From contig NZ_JACHIU010000001.1 in assembly GCF_014207705.1 (NCBI RefSeq), positions 1,178,001 to 1,242,000 of the forward strand: DNA of 64,000 nt, read 5' to 3'. The stretch comes from Sphaerisporangium rubeum (GTDB taxonomy: Bacteria > Actinomycetota > Actinomycetes > Streptosporangiales > Streptosporangiaceae). The position numbers and the translations under genes are program-made. This document shows positions 36,136 to 44,936 of the stretch, piece by piece; position 1 is the first letter of the stretch, and each line of letters begins with the position of its first letter. The notes beneath the pieces are model-generated. The model saw nothing but the letters and a program-made list of their open reading frames with translations, was not told the origin of the DNA and did no database searches.

Positions 36136-38002
36136 CGGACGTCTCCTGAATCACCTTGAAGCGCACGACGGCGTCGGGCACGTGTGTGGCGTAGACGTAC
36201 CAGTCCGACTCCTGACCCGCGGGTATCGTGACGGTCCTTCCGCGAGCGACGGTTCCGGCGGCGGATTGCCACTGCATTATCTGTGGCACTGGGGCACCGA
36301 GCGGTGGTTCACTTTCGCGGCCGCCCCCTTCCACCACGACCTCAACGTCAGCGGCAAGGACTCTGGCGGTCTCCGCCGCAGGAACCTTCACCATGGCGAC
36401 CAGGTATGGCTTTCCTGCGTGAACCAGCAATTCCGGATTGCCGTGCAACCGAGCCCTTCCTCCCCGTCGCGCTGACGAACCACCATGCTCGCCGCCGCCA
36501 CCGCGGTTGGTGTTGGTCGCTCCAGGCGCTCCACCGATGGCACCGTCCCTTGACTCGCCGTCCTTGGCTCCCAGGTGCGACCGCGCGGGAACTATGCCGG
36601 CCAGCAGTACCGAAAGCTGCCCCAGTCCCTGGCCGCCTGAGCCGCCGGACTGAGGGCCGAGTCCGAGTCGTTCGTCCAGTTGTTTCTGTACAAAGGTGCG
36701 TGCTCCCTGGACGACTCCTCGTGCGGCTCCGGTCAGCCCCTTGGAGATCCAGTCGTCGTGCGTGGGTGGTTCTGCCAAAGCGAACAGTGCGTCGGCGTCC
36801 TCGGATGTCTTGAACACCCCGGCGTAGGCGAGGCGAGGGTCGGTATGAGGAGGACCGGCGAGGTAGTCGACCACGAGTTCGGCCACGCGCATGCGTGCGA
36901 CGTGGTGGGACGGTCCCTCGAACGGCTTCGCCGCGTCGATCAGAAGACGTGTGGTCGCACTGTCGGCGGAGCCCAAGGCCATGGCGAAGTTTCCGGCGTG
37001 CTTCGGGCGGACGGTACGTGAGAAGGGTTCGCCGTTACCTGCCCTGACCTCCCGCAGAGCATCGACGAAGGGTGCCAGCTCGTCGAAGCTCTGGGGATCG
37101 GGAACAGGGACAGCGGAACCGTTGACACCCACGACGAAGCGCATGTGACGGCCGTGCTGGTCCGGGACCATCTTCGGCCACAGATTCCAGAGGATGGAAG
37201 ACGCGATGAAGGTCGCGGCCTCCTCGGCGGTGCGCTCACGCACGTCGGGCTCGGATCCGACCGTGCCACCAAGGTCGGCTGCCAGGATGACGACGTCCGT
37301 TCCGGTTCTGCCGTCGCCGAACCCCAACAGTCCCAGGCGATGAGAAATCGTGTCGGCCTGTGCGTCCAGGATCGGGTCTGGTATTTCATCGTCGGCGATG
37401 GTGCCCCACCAATGGCGGCCGGTGAAACGACGCTTGCCGAGGTACCAACTGTGGCCGAGAGCTGCACCCATCAGCCGGCGGGCATCCGGGCCGCCCGCCG
37501 CGGTGTGGGTGTCCACGAGGATCGTGCCGGCCCGGCTGAGACTGTAGAAGATGCCCTTCCCGAATCCGTACGTCCCTCCACCGAACACGTGGTCACTGGG
37601 CTCTCCGACGTTCCGGAGGAACTGCACGAAATCCGGTGTCTCGTCGTCGTGGGCTCGCACACTGGCGCGGAGAGGACCACCCAGTCCCCTGGTGTTCCGG
37701 TCGGAGACCACCAACACGACGGCATCCCGGCGCAGCGCCTTGGAGAGATCGATGTTCGACTCGCTGTGCGGCCCCGGCAACAGCAGCTCTCGCAAGGTGT
37801 CGGCGTGATCGCCGAGCACACGGACATCCACGCCGAACTCGACCACGCCCTCGGGCAGGCGCGCGTCCCAGCTGTTCTGTGCCGCCTCCCGAACCAGGAC
37901 GGTCAACGGGTCGAGGGCCGGGCGTCCTAATTGCTTGACGATGCCCTCGGCCGCGGCGGAGCCCTCCGGTGCGAACGGTTGTGACCACCAGCGAGGGTTC
38001 AA
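36125..38002 (-). CDS. MORC/MutL-like GHKL ATPase of the restriction-modification island
   Basis: 625 aa. The N-terminal GHKL ATPase has the N-box LTVLVREAAQNSWDAR, the Asp box VLVVSDRNTRGLGG and the Gly-rich lid FGGGTYGFGKGIFYSLS. An S5-like transducer region follows, including NLWPKMVPDQHGRHMRFVVG. A Gly/Arg-rich linker around residues 510-550 precedes a C-terminal beta domain. The start TTG 38002 was chosen because AGGAGG lies 7 nt upstream and TTGA overlaps the stop of the upstream gene; extending the frame upstream would cover that gene. MORC-type ATPases in R-M islands were described by Iyer, Abhiman and Aravind (2008); they are thought to act as ATP-driven clamps. Confidence 0.85.
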   Translation of the reverse strand: MNPRWWSQPFAPEGSAAAEGIVKQLGRPALDPLTVLVREAAQNSWDARLPEGVVEFGVDVRVLGDHADTLRELLLPGPHSESNIDLSKALRRDAVVLVVSDRNTRGLGGPLRASVRAHDDETPDFVQFLRNVGEPSDHVFGGGTYGFGKGIFYSLSRAGTILVDTHTAAGGPDARRLMGAALGHSWYLGKRRFTGRHWWGTIADDEIPDPILDAQADTISHRLGLLGFGDGRTGTDVVILAADLGGTVGSEPDVRERTAEEAATFIASSILWNLWPKMVPDQHGRHMRFVVGVNGSAVPVPDPQSFDELAPFVDALREVRAGNGEPFSRTVRPKHAGNFAMALGSADSATTRLLIDAAKPFEGPSHHVARMRVAELVVDYLAGPPHTDPRLAYAGVFKTSEDADALFALAEPPTHDDWISKGLTGAARGVVQGARTFVQKQLDERLGLGPQSGGSGGQGLGQLSVLLAGIVPARSHLGAKDGESRDGAIGGAPGATNTNRGGGGEHGGSSARRGGRARLHGNPELLVHAGKPYLVAMVKVPAAETARVLAADVEVVVEGGGRESEPPLGAPVPQIMQWQSAAGTVARGRTVTIPAGQESDWYVYATHVPDAVVRFKVIQETSDAG

Positions 38003-38988
38003 CGGACCACCTCCTCGGCAATCTCGGCCAGCGACGCCCCGGAGGTGAACGGAAGCATGGCGGTGAGATCGATCTGATAATCGATGTCCATGACACCGTC
38101 CGGCAGTGAGCCCGTGACGAGGGATGACGGGACGAGACGAGGAATGCCCGGGCCGATCATGATCCTGTGTGTCTCCTCGACTGTGAACGAGTCCAGGTCG
38201 GGACGGTCCGGATACTCCGTCCATCCTGCCGCAGAGAGTCGTGCACGGAGGGTGGACCGCGACACCACTGTGCTGCGGAGTTGTTCGACGAGATCACTCA
38301 CGGTCCGGCCGTCCGGGTCTTCTGTGACACGCAGAAGAAGGAGGTCCAGTGGTCGTCCACCGTGCGTGTTCAGCTGCTCCAGACCGTGGACGACGATGCT
38401 GTCGCTCGTCGGGCTCAGTCCTTTCACCTCGAGACAGCGTAGGACGCCCTCGAAGTCATGTGGTTCGCCCAGTGGTCCCCGCCACTTGTCCACCGGGAAC
38501 GTGCGGTCCGCCTCGACGAGGGACGAGAGCACGGTAAGTTCCGCGAACAGGCCGATCTTGGCCTGACGGGACAGTCCGCGCAGCAGGCCGTTCCGGAACA
38601 GACGCCGCCATCGTGCGATGGTGGCCACGGCCACCGTCGCCGGTCGTGGTGCGCCGGTCATGGCCTCCAGCACGTCGGACACGACTTCGTCGAATTCCGG
38701 GAAGAGGTCCGACTCGGCGCACGACACGTCGACGTACGCGACAGCAGGACCGCCGAAGCTCAACCTGCGGACCACCGTCCCGAGCACCGCGGTTCTGGGG
38801 TCGACGGACACGTCCTCGTCACCCGCCGGGACCAGCAGATGACGGGCACCCTTGCTGTCGATCGCCACGCGGCAAGGTTCCCCATGGCACGCCATCCCGA
38901 GCGGGAACGAAGTCAGTTCCTTCCCACTTGGCCGGCTCAGGACCGCCCAGGCGCGCTCCAACACGGTCGGCCGGAAGTTGTCCGTCAC
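37999..38988 (-). CDS. PD-(D/E)XK nuclease-like protein (DUF4420 type)
   Basis: 329 aa. A restriction-endonuclease-like core is visible: GLFAELTVLSSLVEA supplies the first Glu, GEPHDFEGV the Asp, and LRCLEVKGLSP the E-x-K. This matches the PD-(D/E)XK proteins known as DUF4420 that accompany Z1 and MORC genes. GTG 38988 overlaps the Z1 stop by 4 bp, and the stop overlaps the MORC start. It is the probable DNA-cleaving subunit. Confidence 0.85.
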   Translation of the reverse strand: MTDNFRPTVLERAWAVLSRPSGKELTSFPLGMACHGEPCRVAIDSKGARHLLVPAGDEDVSVDPRTAVLGTVVRRLSFGGPAVAYVDVSCAESDLFPEFDEVVSDVLEAMTGAPRPATVAVATIARWRRLFRNGLLRGLSRQAKIGLFAELTVLSSLVEADRTFPVDKWRGPLGEPHDFEGVLRCLEVKGLSPTSDSIVVHGLEQLNTHGGRPLDLLLLRVTEDPDGRTVSDLVEQLRSTVVSRSTLRARLSAAGWTEYPDRPDLDSFTVEETHRIMIGPGIPRLVPSSLVTGSLPDGVMDIDYQIDLTAMLPFTSGASLAEIAEEVVR

Positions 38989-41543
38989 GCCGTGTCCTCG
39001 GTGTCGACGCCGAGGGCCTCGTCGACGTTCTCGCTCTCGACATCGGTGAGATCCACGGCGACGTGGGTCGCCTGGATGTACTTCGTCTCGACATCCCCGG
39101 GGAAGGTGATGCCAAGGCCGACCACCGGCTGTACCGCATCCAGCGCAGTACGCGGTGGGTGTGCGATCTGGGTGCTCGGCTGCGGGGTGGCGGGTTCACT
39201 CGTCGCGTCGATCAGGTACAGGACGATCAGTCCACGGTCATGACAGACCGGATGCTTGTTGCGGAGCGTGACGAGTTCGCTCTCGGTCTTCGTTCTGGCC
39301 TGTGCGGCCGTCAGACCGAGATCCAGCGCACGGTCCTGCTTGCTCATGAGCGTCTTGATGTCGGCGCGTTCGGTGTTGCCGTCATTCAATCGAGATCGGA
39401 TCGAGTACTTGAGGTCCAGGCCGCCCAGTCTCGCTTCTGCGCCTTCTCCCTTGACGACAGCGACGGACCACATCACCAAGCTCGGTGGATCGCTGGTGAG
39501 CTGATGGTCGATGTACTTGACCATAAGCGACGGTTCCAGATCCGGTGAATCTTCGTGCACCTGGTACCGAGAGAGAAAGGTCTTCACGAGTGACACAGGG
39601 ACTTCCCGGATCAGCCGTGCGGCGCCTAGGTCTTCGACCTGGCCATGCCGTACGCCTTCCTGGACCAAATTCTCTGCGGCCTGACGGTTCCTGTCCAGCC
39701 ATTCGACGTCCCGGTGCCTGAAGTACCGGGTCTGCAACCGACGTCCGGCGTAGGAGATGTAGGTCGGTTGAGCTGCGCCCATCTTGGCAGTGATTCGCAA
39801 TGACGGGTGTGTCCGGATCCGCACCGCCACGTCGGTCGGAGTCAGGTTCTCCCTCTGATAGCGGTCGATGTCGTCGCGCATCTCATGTTCGACGGTGGCG
39901 AGGTGGCGGAACGCAGCAGCCAGGCTCGGGGTCATCCAGATCCTTGGAAGATCTTCGTACCCGGTTCGGTACCCGAACCAGCGACCCATCTGGAGCAAGG
40001 TGTCGTAGGCGGTCGCCCCTCGGACGAAGAAACTGACAACGAGCCCTTCGAGTGTCAACCCGCGGGAGAGGGTGTTCCCACCCACGGCGATGGCCACCAC
40101 GGAGTCCTTGGAGTAGTCGAGTCGATCCTGACTGCGGTAGTTGTCGAGCACTATGCGCGTGGTGGCGATGACCTCACTTAGGTGCGGGAGTACGTCGTCG
40201 AAGGTGTTTTGCGGCCGGTCGAATTCCTCGGCCGGGACCCGTGACGACTCCTTCTCCCAAAGGTTCCGCCACTCGTCGAGAATCTCGGAGCGGCCGGAGG
40301 CGAGGCCAGCGAGGGCCTGCTGCTGGAGGTCATGCAAGGGTGCACGGTAGCTTTCGTGGACCGCGATCTTGACGGACGTGTGGATGAGCATCGTGCTGTG
40401 GTCGCTGTCTCCGCGTGCCCGTCGGGCTGCTGTAGCCAGCCAGAACCAGTGGACGGCCGTTACCAGCTCATGGATCATTGTAGGGATAAACCCGTCCACA
40501 GACTCTTTGCTACCAGGCCGCAGCAAAGGGACGTCGCTTTCGGTCACCAGTCGAACCATGTCGTAGCCGTCAGGTGGACCCTGTTCGTCGGTCGTCTCCC
40601 ATTCGACCGCATCGCGACCGAAGATCTTCTCAGGGCCGAAGTAGCCGTCCGGACGCGGAAGGTTGAGGATGAACGACTTCGGATACAGGTCGGTCTGCGT
40701 GGGATCGATGAAGACGTTAGCGAAAGGCGTCGCGGTGTATCCGATATAGGTGCAACGCGGCATCAGGCTCAGAAGCTTTCTGATGAGCGGGTTGATCCGT
40801 CCCGTGGCCACTGAGGCCTGATCCGCCTCATCATCGATGATCAGAACCGGCGAGGAAGCGAGTGCGTTCCGACTGTTAGGTGTGCCCAACCACTTGATGA
40901 GCTTGTTCAGAACGGCCGAGTTCTTCTTGACGACCGCCAGGACCGTCTTCTCCGCACTGAGTGCGGCGGAGGCCTCGTGGGTCTGCACGACGAAGTCACG
41001 GGACTCGCTTGTCAGCGTTATCCAACGGTCGGGGTTGAGGTCCTTTAGATACTGGTCCAGCCGCACCTGGGTCTGGCGACGTAGCCCGTTGTGGATGCCG
41101 GAAAGCACGATGACGAGGCGGTAACGCACATCCGCTAGTTTCGCGATGACGGCGGTGAAGTTGGTGGTCTTCCCGCTCTGCACGTATCCCACCACGAGAC
41201 CCTTGGAGTCCCATGTGGAACGGTCCGGCCTTGGGGTATGGGCGACGACAGTACTGGAGGAGTGATCCACTGAGTCGATTCGATCGCCTGGCCATTCTTC
41301 GTTCTTGAACCGGTCCTTCAGCGCCAACCAGTAGCGGTCGGACTCTCCCGGGCCGCTGTACCAGTCGTCCGAACCGGCGGTGATGATCGGCGGGCCGCCG
41401 GCTTGTACCTTCGCCATGTCGGCCTCGAACTGACGCCGGAACTTGTCGATGTCAGCTTGTGGCAACGAGTCCGAGAAACTGGTCACGGCCGCCTCGACGC
41501 CGTGACGTCTGGCCCAGTCCGCGAAGACGGTGTACAGGCCCAA
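38985..41543 (-). CDS. Z1-domain helicase-like ATPase of the restriction-modification island
   Basis: 852 aa. A helicase-type P-loop, GLVVGYVQSGKTTNFTAVIA, lies near residue 118. Walker B/DEAD-like is VLIIDDEADQAS, followed by CTYIGYTATPFANVF (motif III-like TAT). The Z1 domain follows with AIAVGGNTLSRGLTLEGL and LLQMGRWFGYRTGYEDL, an arginine-finger-like block. The H subunit of the CglI restriction enzyme is a DEAD-Z1 motor (established). The start is TTG 41543, after GGGTGAT; a stop lies just upstream, so no longer frame exists. It is the first gene of the five-gene operon. Confidence 0.9.
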   Translation of the reverse strand: MGLYTVFADWARRHGVEAAVTSFSDSLPQADIDKFRRQFEADMAKVQAGGPPIITAGSDDWYSGPGESDRYWLALKDRFKNEEWPGDRIDSVDHSSSTVVAHTPRPDRSTWDSKGLVVGYVQSGKTTNFTAVIAKLADVRYRLVIVLSGIHNGLRRQTQVRLDQYLKDLNPDRWITLTSESRDFVVQTHEASAALSAEKTVLAVVKKNSAVLNKLIKWLGTPNSRNALASSPVLIIDDEADQASVATGRINPLIRKLLSLMPRCTYIGYTATPFANVFIDPTQTDLYPKSFILNLPRPDGYFGPEKIFGRDAVEWETTDEQGPPDGYDMVRLVTESDVPLLRPGSKESVDGFIPTMIHELVTAVHWFWLATAARRARGDSDHSTMLIHTSVKIAVHESYRAPLHDLQQQALAGLASGRSEILDEWRNLWEKESSRVPAEEFDRPQNTFDDVLPHLSEVIATTRIVLDNYRSQDRLDYSKDSVVAIAVGGNTLSRGLTLEGLVVSFFVRGATAYDTLLQMGRWFGYRTGYEDLPRIWMTPSLAAAFRHLATVEHEMRDDIDRYQRENLTPTDVAVRIRTHPSLRITAKMGAAQPTYISYAGRRLQTRYFRHRDVEWLDRNRQAAENLVQEGVRHGQVEDLGAARLIREVPVSLVKTFLSRYQVHEDSPDLEPSLMVKYIDHQLTSDPPSLVMWSVAVVKGEGAEARLGGLDLKYSIRSRLNDGNTERADIKTLMSKQDRALDLGLTAAQARTKTESELVTLRNKHPVCHDRGLIVLYLIDATSEPATPQPSTQIAHPPRTALDAVQPVVGLGITFPGDVETKYIQATHVAVDLTDVESENVDEALGVDTEDTA

Positions 41544-41901
41544 GATTTATCACCCATTCCCATGCCTAGAGGGAGAAACTTAGCCGAGTAGAGCAAAGTC
41601 GACCACAAAGTGCCGACGGAATGTGTCTCGAATGATGGGGTTGATGGTGCAACATCCTGTATTGGTGCCGAGCTCAGGCACCTGCTGACGACCAGAGCGT
41701 GCATGCGAGCGGTCAAGGTACGGTTCGTCGATGGGTATGCCCCGATGCGCACCAGGTCTCTTGAGCGGTCGTGAGTGCATGAGGCAGGTCATGTAGTTGG
41801 CCGGAGAGTGTCCTGCCCATCGGGACGGGGATCGGGAGCGTCCGTTGGGGATGGAGTTGAGTGACGCCGTGGAGACACAACGGTCGTCGTAGTGTGGGGG
41901 C
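41544..41901. other. 358-bp intergenic region at the right edge of the island
   Basis: This must contain the promoter of the five-gene Z1 operon (minus strand). A 118-codon minus-strand open frame runs through it (41580-41936) into the next gene's start, but it has no motif or ribosome-binding site that I recognise and may be a degraded remnant. No attachment-site repeat is visible. Confidence 0.4.
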
Positions 41902-42363
41902 ATGAGTCCGAAGATTGCGACGAACCACATGGTCACCCGGGAAGAGCTGCTCGACTTCGTTCGTGAGCGGCATCAGGCGATCCTGCTGACCTTGCGGAGG
42001 GATGGGATGCCGCAGGGGTCTCCCGTCACCTGTGGGGTGGATGGGGAGGGACGGATCGTGGTGTCGTCATACCCGGAGCGGGCCAAGGTGGTCAATGCTC
42101 GGCGGGAGCCGCGGGTGAGTGTGGTTGTGCTGTCGGATGACTTTGGTGGGGCCTGGGTGCAGGTGGATGGGATGGCTGAGGTGCTTGATATGCCGGAGGC
42201 TTTGGAGCCGTTGGTTGAGTACTTTCGGGTGATCTCGGGGGAGCATCCGGATTGGGACGACTATCGGGCTGCCATGGTGCGGCAGGGGAAGTCGTTGATT
42301 CGGGTTACGCCTACTCGTTGGGGGCCGGTGGCTACTGGGGGGTTTCCAGCTCGGTTGGGGTAG
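41902..42363 (+). CDS. PPOX-class F420/FMN-dependent oxidoreductase
   Basis: 153-aa split-barrel flavin/deazaflavin-binding protein. AILLTLRRDGMPQGSPVTCGVD, IVVSSYPERAKVVNARREPRVSVVV and the C-terminal LIRVTPTRWGPVATGGFP are typical of PPOX-class F420-dependent proteins. Start ATG 41902 lies in a G-rich stretch (GTGGGGGC). It converges with the TetR gene (30-bp gap). The substrate is unknown. Confidence 0.9.
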   Translation: MSPKIATNHMVTREELLDFVRERHQAILLTLRRDGMPQGSPVTCGVDGEGRIVVSSYPERAKVVNARREPRVSVVVLSDDFGGAWVQVDGMAEVLDMPEALEPLVEYFRVISGEHPDWDDYRAAMVRQGKSLIRVTPTRWGPVATGGFPARLG

Positions 42364-42393
42364 GGCCGGGTGGAGGTCTGAGGGGGAGGGACG

Positions 42394-43047
42394 TCAGGTC
42401 GGTAGGGTTGATTTCAGGCCGGTGAGGATGGTGTTCAGGGACTGGTCGAACTGGTCGGTGGGGTCTGTGGTGGAGAGGTAGTTCAGGGCCTGGGTGGTTC
42501 TTGGGTGGCGGGTGGGAGTTGTCGGGGAAGTTGGGGTGGCGTACGGGTTTTGGTCGGGTGGGTAGGGGTGGCCTTGTCTTGCTTGTTCTTCGATGGTGTG
42601 GCCGATTGTGTAGTGGAGGACCAGGGAGAGGGCTTGGGCTGACTTGTCGGGGGGGAAGCCGGCGTCTTCGAGGATGCGGAGCGTGGTTTCCAAATGGGTG
42701 GTTATGGCGGGGTGGGTGACGTAGGTGCCTGCTACCACCCTGGCGCCGTCTCGGTAGGTGAGGAGGGTGGTGCGGAGGGCCTGGGCCCAGGTGTGGAGCC
42801 AGGTCTGCCAGAAGGGGGTGCCCTTCTCGGGGGAGATGGTGTCCAAGGGGAGGGACTCGGTGGCTACCACGGAGATGATGGTGGCCATGGCGTCCAGGAG
42901 TTCTTGTTTGTTCTTGATGTGCCAGTAGAGGGCTGGGGCCTGGACGTTCAGGGACTTGGCGAGCAGGCGCATGGTCAGGCCCTCTAGGCCGGTTTCGTTG
43001 AGCAGGGTCAGGGCTGCTCGGGCTATGGCTTCGCGGTTGATCTTCAT
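42394..43047 (-). CDS. TetR-family repressor with tetracycline-repressor-type C-terminal domain
   Basis: 217 aa. The HTH occupies residues 8-50 (AIARAALTLLNETGLEGLTMRLLAKSLNVQAPALYWHIKNKQELLDAM); the LYWH block is typical of TetR proper. The C-terminal domain contains HYTIGHTIEEQA, resembling TetR_C. It is divergent from a Rox-like FAD monooxygenase, and the 99-bp gap holds three copies of a palindromic site. This strongly suggests that it represses the monooxygenase and itself, with induction by the monooxygenase substrate. Confidence 0.9.
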   Translation of the reverse strand: MKINREAIARAALTLLNETGLEGLTMRLLAKSLNVQAPALYWHIKNKQELLDAMATIISVVATESLPLDTISPEKGTPFWQTWLHTWAQALRTTLLTYRDGARVVAGTYVTHPAITTHLETTLRILEDAGFPPDKSAQALSLVLHYTIGHTIEEQARQGHPYPPDQNPYATPTSPTTPTRHPRTTQALNYLSTTDPTDQFDQSLNTILTGLKSTLPT

Positions 43048-43086
43048 TGCTGGTGCTCCAGGTGGGTGGGGTGTGCGGTTGACAGC

Positions 43087-43136
43087 TTAACGGTGTTCGG
43101 GTAATCCTTAACGACGTTAGAGTTTAACGGCGTTAA
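43087..43136. promoter_or_regulatory. three-copy TetR operator array
   Basis: Site 3, TTAACG-G-CGTTAA (43124-43136), is a perfect palindrome. Site 2, TTAACG-A-CGTTAG (43108-43120), has one mismatch. Site 1, TTAACG-G-TGTTCG (43087-43099), is degenerate. Centres are 21 and 16 bp apart. Site 3 abuts the AAGGAG ribosome-binding site of the monooxygenase. The sites fill the TetR/monooxygenase gap, so they are probable TetR operators. Confidence 0.75.
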
Positions 43137-43146
43137 GGAGGCTGTC

Positions 43147-44712
43147 GTGGAGGCAGAGGTCGTTGTCGTCGGGGGTGGGCCCACGGGGCTCATGCTGGCC
43201 TGTGAGCTGCGGCTCGCGGGGGTGGATGTGCTGGTGCTGGAGCGGCGGGGGTCGCGGGAGACGGGGGAGTCGCGGGCCGGGGGGATGCACGCGCGGACCA
43301 TGGAGGTGCTCGATCAGCGGGGGTGGCTGGCGCCGTTCCTGGCGCAGGGACGGGCCATGCCGGGGGCTCACTTCTCGGCGTTGCCGCTGGATCTGAGCGG
43401 GTTCGCAACGCGATATCCCTATCTGTTGATGCTGCTTCAGACGCGGATCGAGAAGTTGCTGGAGGAGCGCGCGCTGGAACTCGGGGTTCGTCTTCGGCGG
43501 CCGGTGGAGGTCGTCGGGCTGCGGCAGGACGACGGTGGGGTGGACGTGCAGGTGGTGTACGGAGAGAGGCAGGACGACGGGGGGAGTGTGCAGGGGGAGG
43601 CTGGGGGGATCGATTCGCGGAGGCACGAAGGGGAGTGGATCCGAGGTCGCTATCTGGTGGGGTGCGACGGGGGGAGGAGTGCGGTGCGGAAGCTGGCGGG
43701 GGTGGGGTTTTCGGGGACCGAGGCGACGCTGACAGCGCTGCTGGGGGATGTGGAGCTGGCGGAGCCGCCTGCGTGGCCGATGTTCCAGGAGCGGTATGAG
43801 CACGGGACGGTGGGGGTGCTGAGTTTCGAGCCGGGGTGGTATCGGGTGATCACCACGGAGTACGACCGGGTGGCTCGGCGGGATGAGCCGGTGACGTTGG
43901 AGACGCTGCGGCAGGCCTGTCTGAAGATCGCGGGGACGGACTTCGGGATGCGCCGGCCGCGGTGGTTGTCGCGGTTCGGGGACGCGGCGCGGCAGGTGGA
44001 TCGGTACCGGGTGGGGAGGGTGCTCCTGGCGGGGGACGCGGCGCACGTGCACTTTCCCGCGGGGGGTCAGGGGCTCAATCTGGGGGTGCAGGACGCGGTG
44101 AACCTGGGGTGGAAGCTGGCGGCGGTGGTGCGGGGGGAGGTGTCCGACGGGCTGCTGGACACCTATCACGCGGAACGGCATCCGGTGGGGGCTCGGGTTC
44201 TGCACAACACGCGGGCCCAGTCGGCGTTGTCGCGGCCGGACGCGCAGACGGGTGCGTTGCGGGAGCTGATGGCGGACGTCCTGCGGGCCGGGGAGGTGAA
44301 CGATCTGCTCGGGGGGATGGTGTCGGCGCTGGACGTGCGGTACCCGAGCGCGGGGCATGTGCTCGCGGGGTGCCGGATGCCGGATGTCGATCTGCTCCGG
44401 GGGGAGGGGGGTGCGCCGGAGCCGGCGTTCGCGTTGCTGCGGTCGGGTCGGGGGGTGGTGCTCGATCTCGGGGGGCTCGGTGATGTGGACGTGGCCGGGT
44501 GGGGTGACCGGGTCGAGCTGGTGCGGGCCAGGGGGACGGCGCGGACGTGGGGGATTCCCGGGGTGGGACGGGTGGCGGCGCCGGGGGCTGTCCTGATCCG
44601 GCCGGACGGACACATCGCGTGGGCCGCGGACGGGACGGTGACGGACGTCGAAGGGCTTCGGGAGGCGCTGACGGTGTGGTTCGGTGCGCCGGTGAGTGTC
44701 ATGGCCGGATGA
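43147..44712 (+). CDS. FAD-dependent aromatic monooxygenase, Rox (rifamycin/tetracycline-inactivating) type
   Basis: 521-aa class A flavoprotein hydroxylase. FAD motif GxGxxG is VVVGGGPTGLMLACELRLAG, the DG motif is RYLVGCDGGRSAVRKLAG, and the GD motif is GRVLLAGDAAHVHFPAGGQG followed by LNLGVQDAVNLGWKLA. From memory the body closely parallels rifampicin monooxygenases (RYRV/LLDTYHAERHPVGARVLHNTRAQ, and a thioredoxin-like C-terminal domain ending LLIRPDGHIAWAA). A tetracycline- or polyketide-type substrate is equally possible. GTG 43147 has AAGGAG upstream. TetR control is likely. Codons end in G unusually often, unlike the C-ending genes at 2.6-5.1 kb. Confidence 0.85.
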   Translation: MEAEVVVVGGGPTGLMLACELRLAGVDVLVLERRGSRETGESRAGGMHARTMEVLDQRGWLAPFLAQGRAMPGAHFSALPLDLSGFATRYPYLLMLLQTRIEKLLEERALELGVRLRRPVEVVGLRQDDGGVDVQVVYGERQDDGGSVQGEAGGIDSRRHEGEWIRGRYLVGCDGGRSAVRKLAGVGFSGTEATLTALLGDVELAEPPAWPMFQERYEHGTVGVLSFEPGWYRVITTEYDRVARRDEPVTLETLRQACLKIAGTDFGMRRPRWLSRFGDAARQVDRYRVGRVLLAGDAAHVHFPAGGQGLNLGVQDAVNLGWKLAAVVRGEVSDGLLDTYHAERHPVGARVLHNTRAQSALSRPDAQTGALRELMADVLRAGEVNDLLGGMVSALDVRYPSAGHVLAGCRMPDVDLLRGEGGAPEPAFALLRSGRGVVLDLGGLGDVDVAGWGDRVELVRARGTARTWGIPGVGRVAAPGAVLIRPDGHIAWAADGTVTDVEGLREALTVWFGAPVSVMAG

Positions 44713-44889
44713 GGACGAGGGGTCGCGGACGCCGGGGCTTCTCGTTGGTCCGGCCGCGTGGTTCGGTGGCCGGGTGGGGTGGTGGACGTCCGGTCGCGTG
44801 ACGGCCTTGGAGGGAAGGCGGCGGACGTCCAGGCTGCTTGCGGGTCTATTGACGGGGTCGAATCGGGGATCTACGATCCGTCAGAACTA

Positions 44890-44906
44890 ATAGGAAACTT
44901 TCCTAT
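44890..44906. promoter_or_regulatory. 17-bp perfect palindrome upstream of chitinase
   Basis: ATAGGAAA-C-TTTCCTAT lies 31 bp upstream of the chitinase start. It is AT-rich in GC-rich DNA and has the AGGAAACTTTCCT core that I recall before glycoside hydrolase genes in actinomycetes. A shorter sister core, GAAAGTTTC, occurs at 54189 before the CBM2 sugar dehydrogenase. It is a probable carbohydrate-responsive operator. Confidence 0.6.
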
Positions 44907-44936
44907 GAAATGCACCCCTTCACAGTGGAGATGGCC

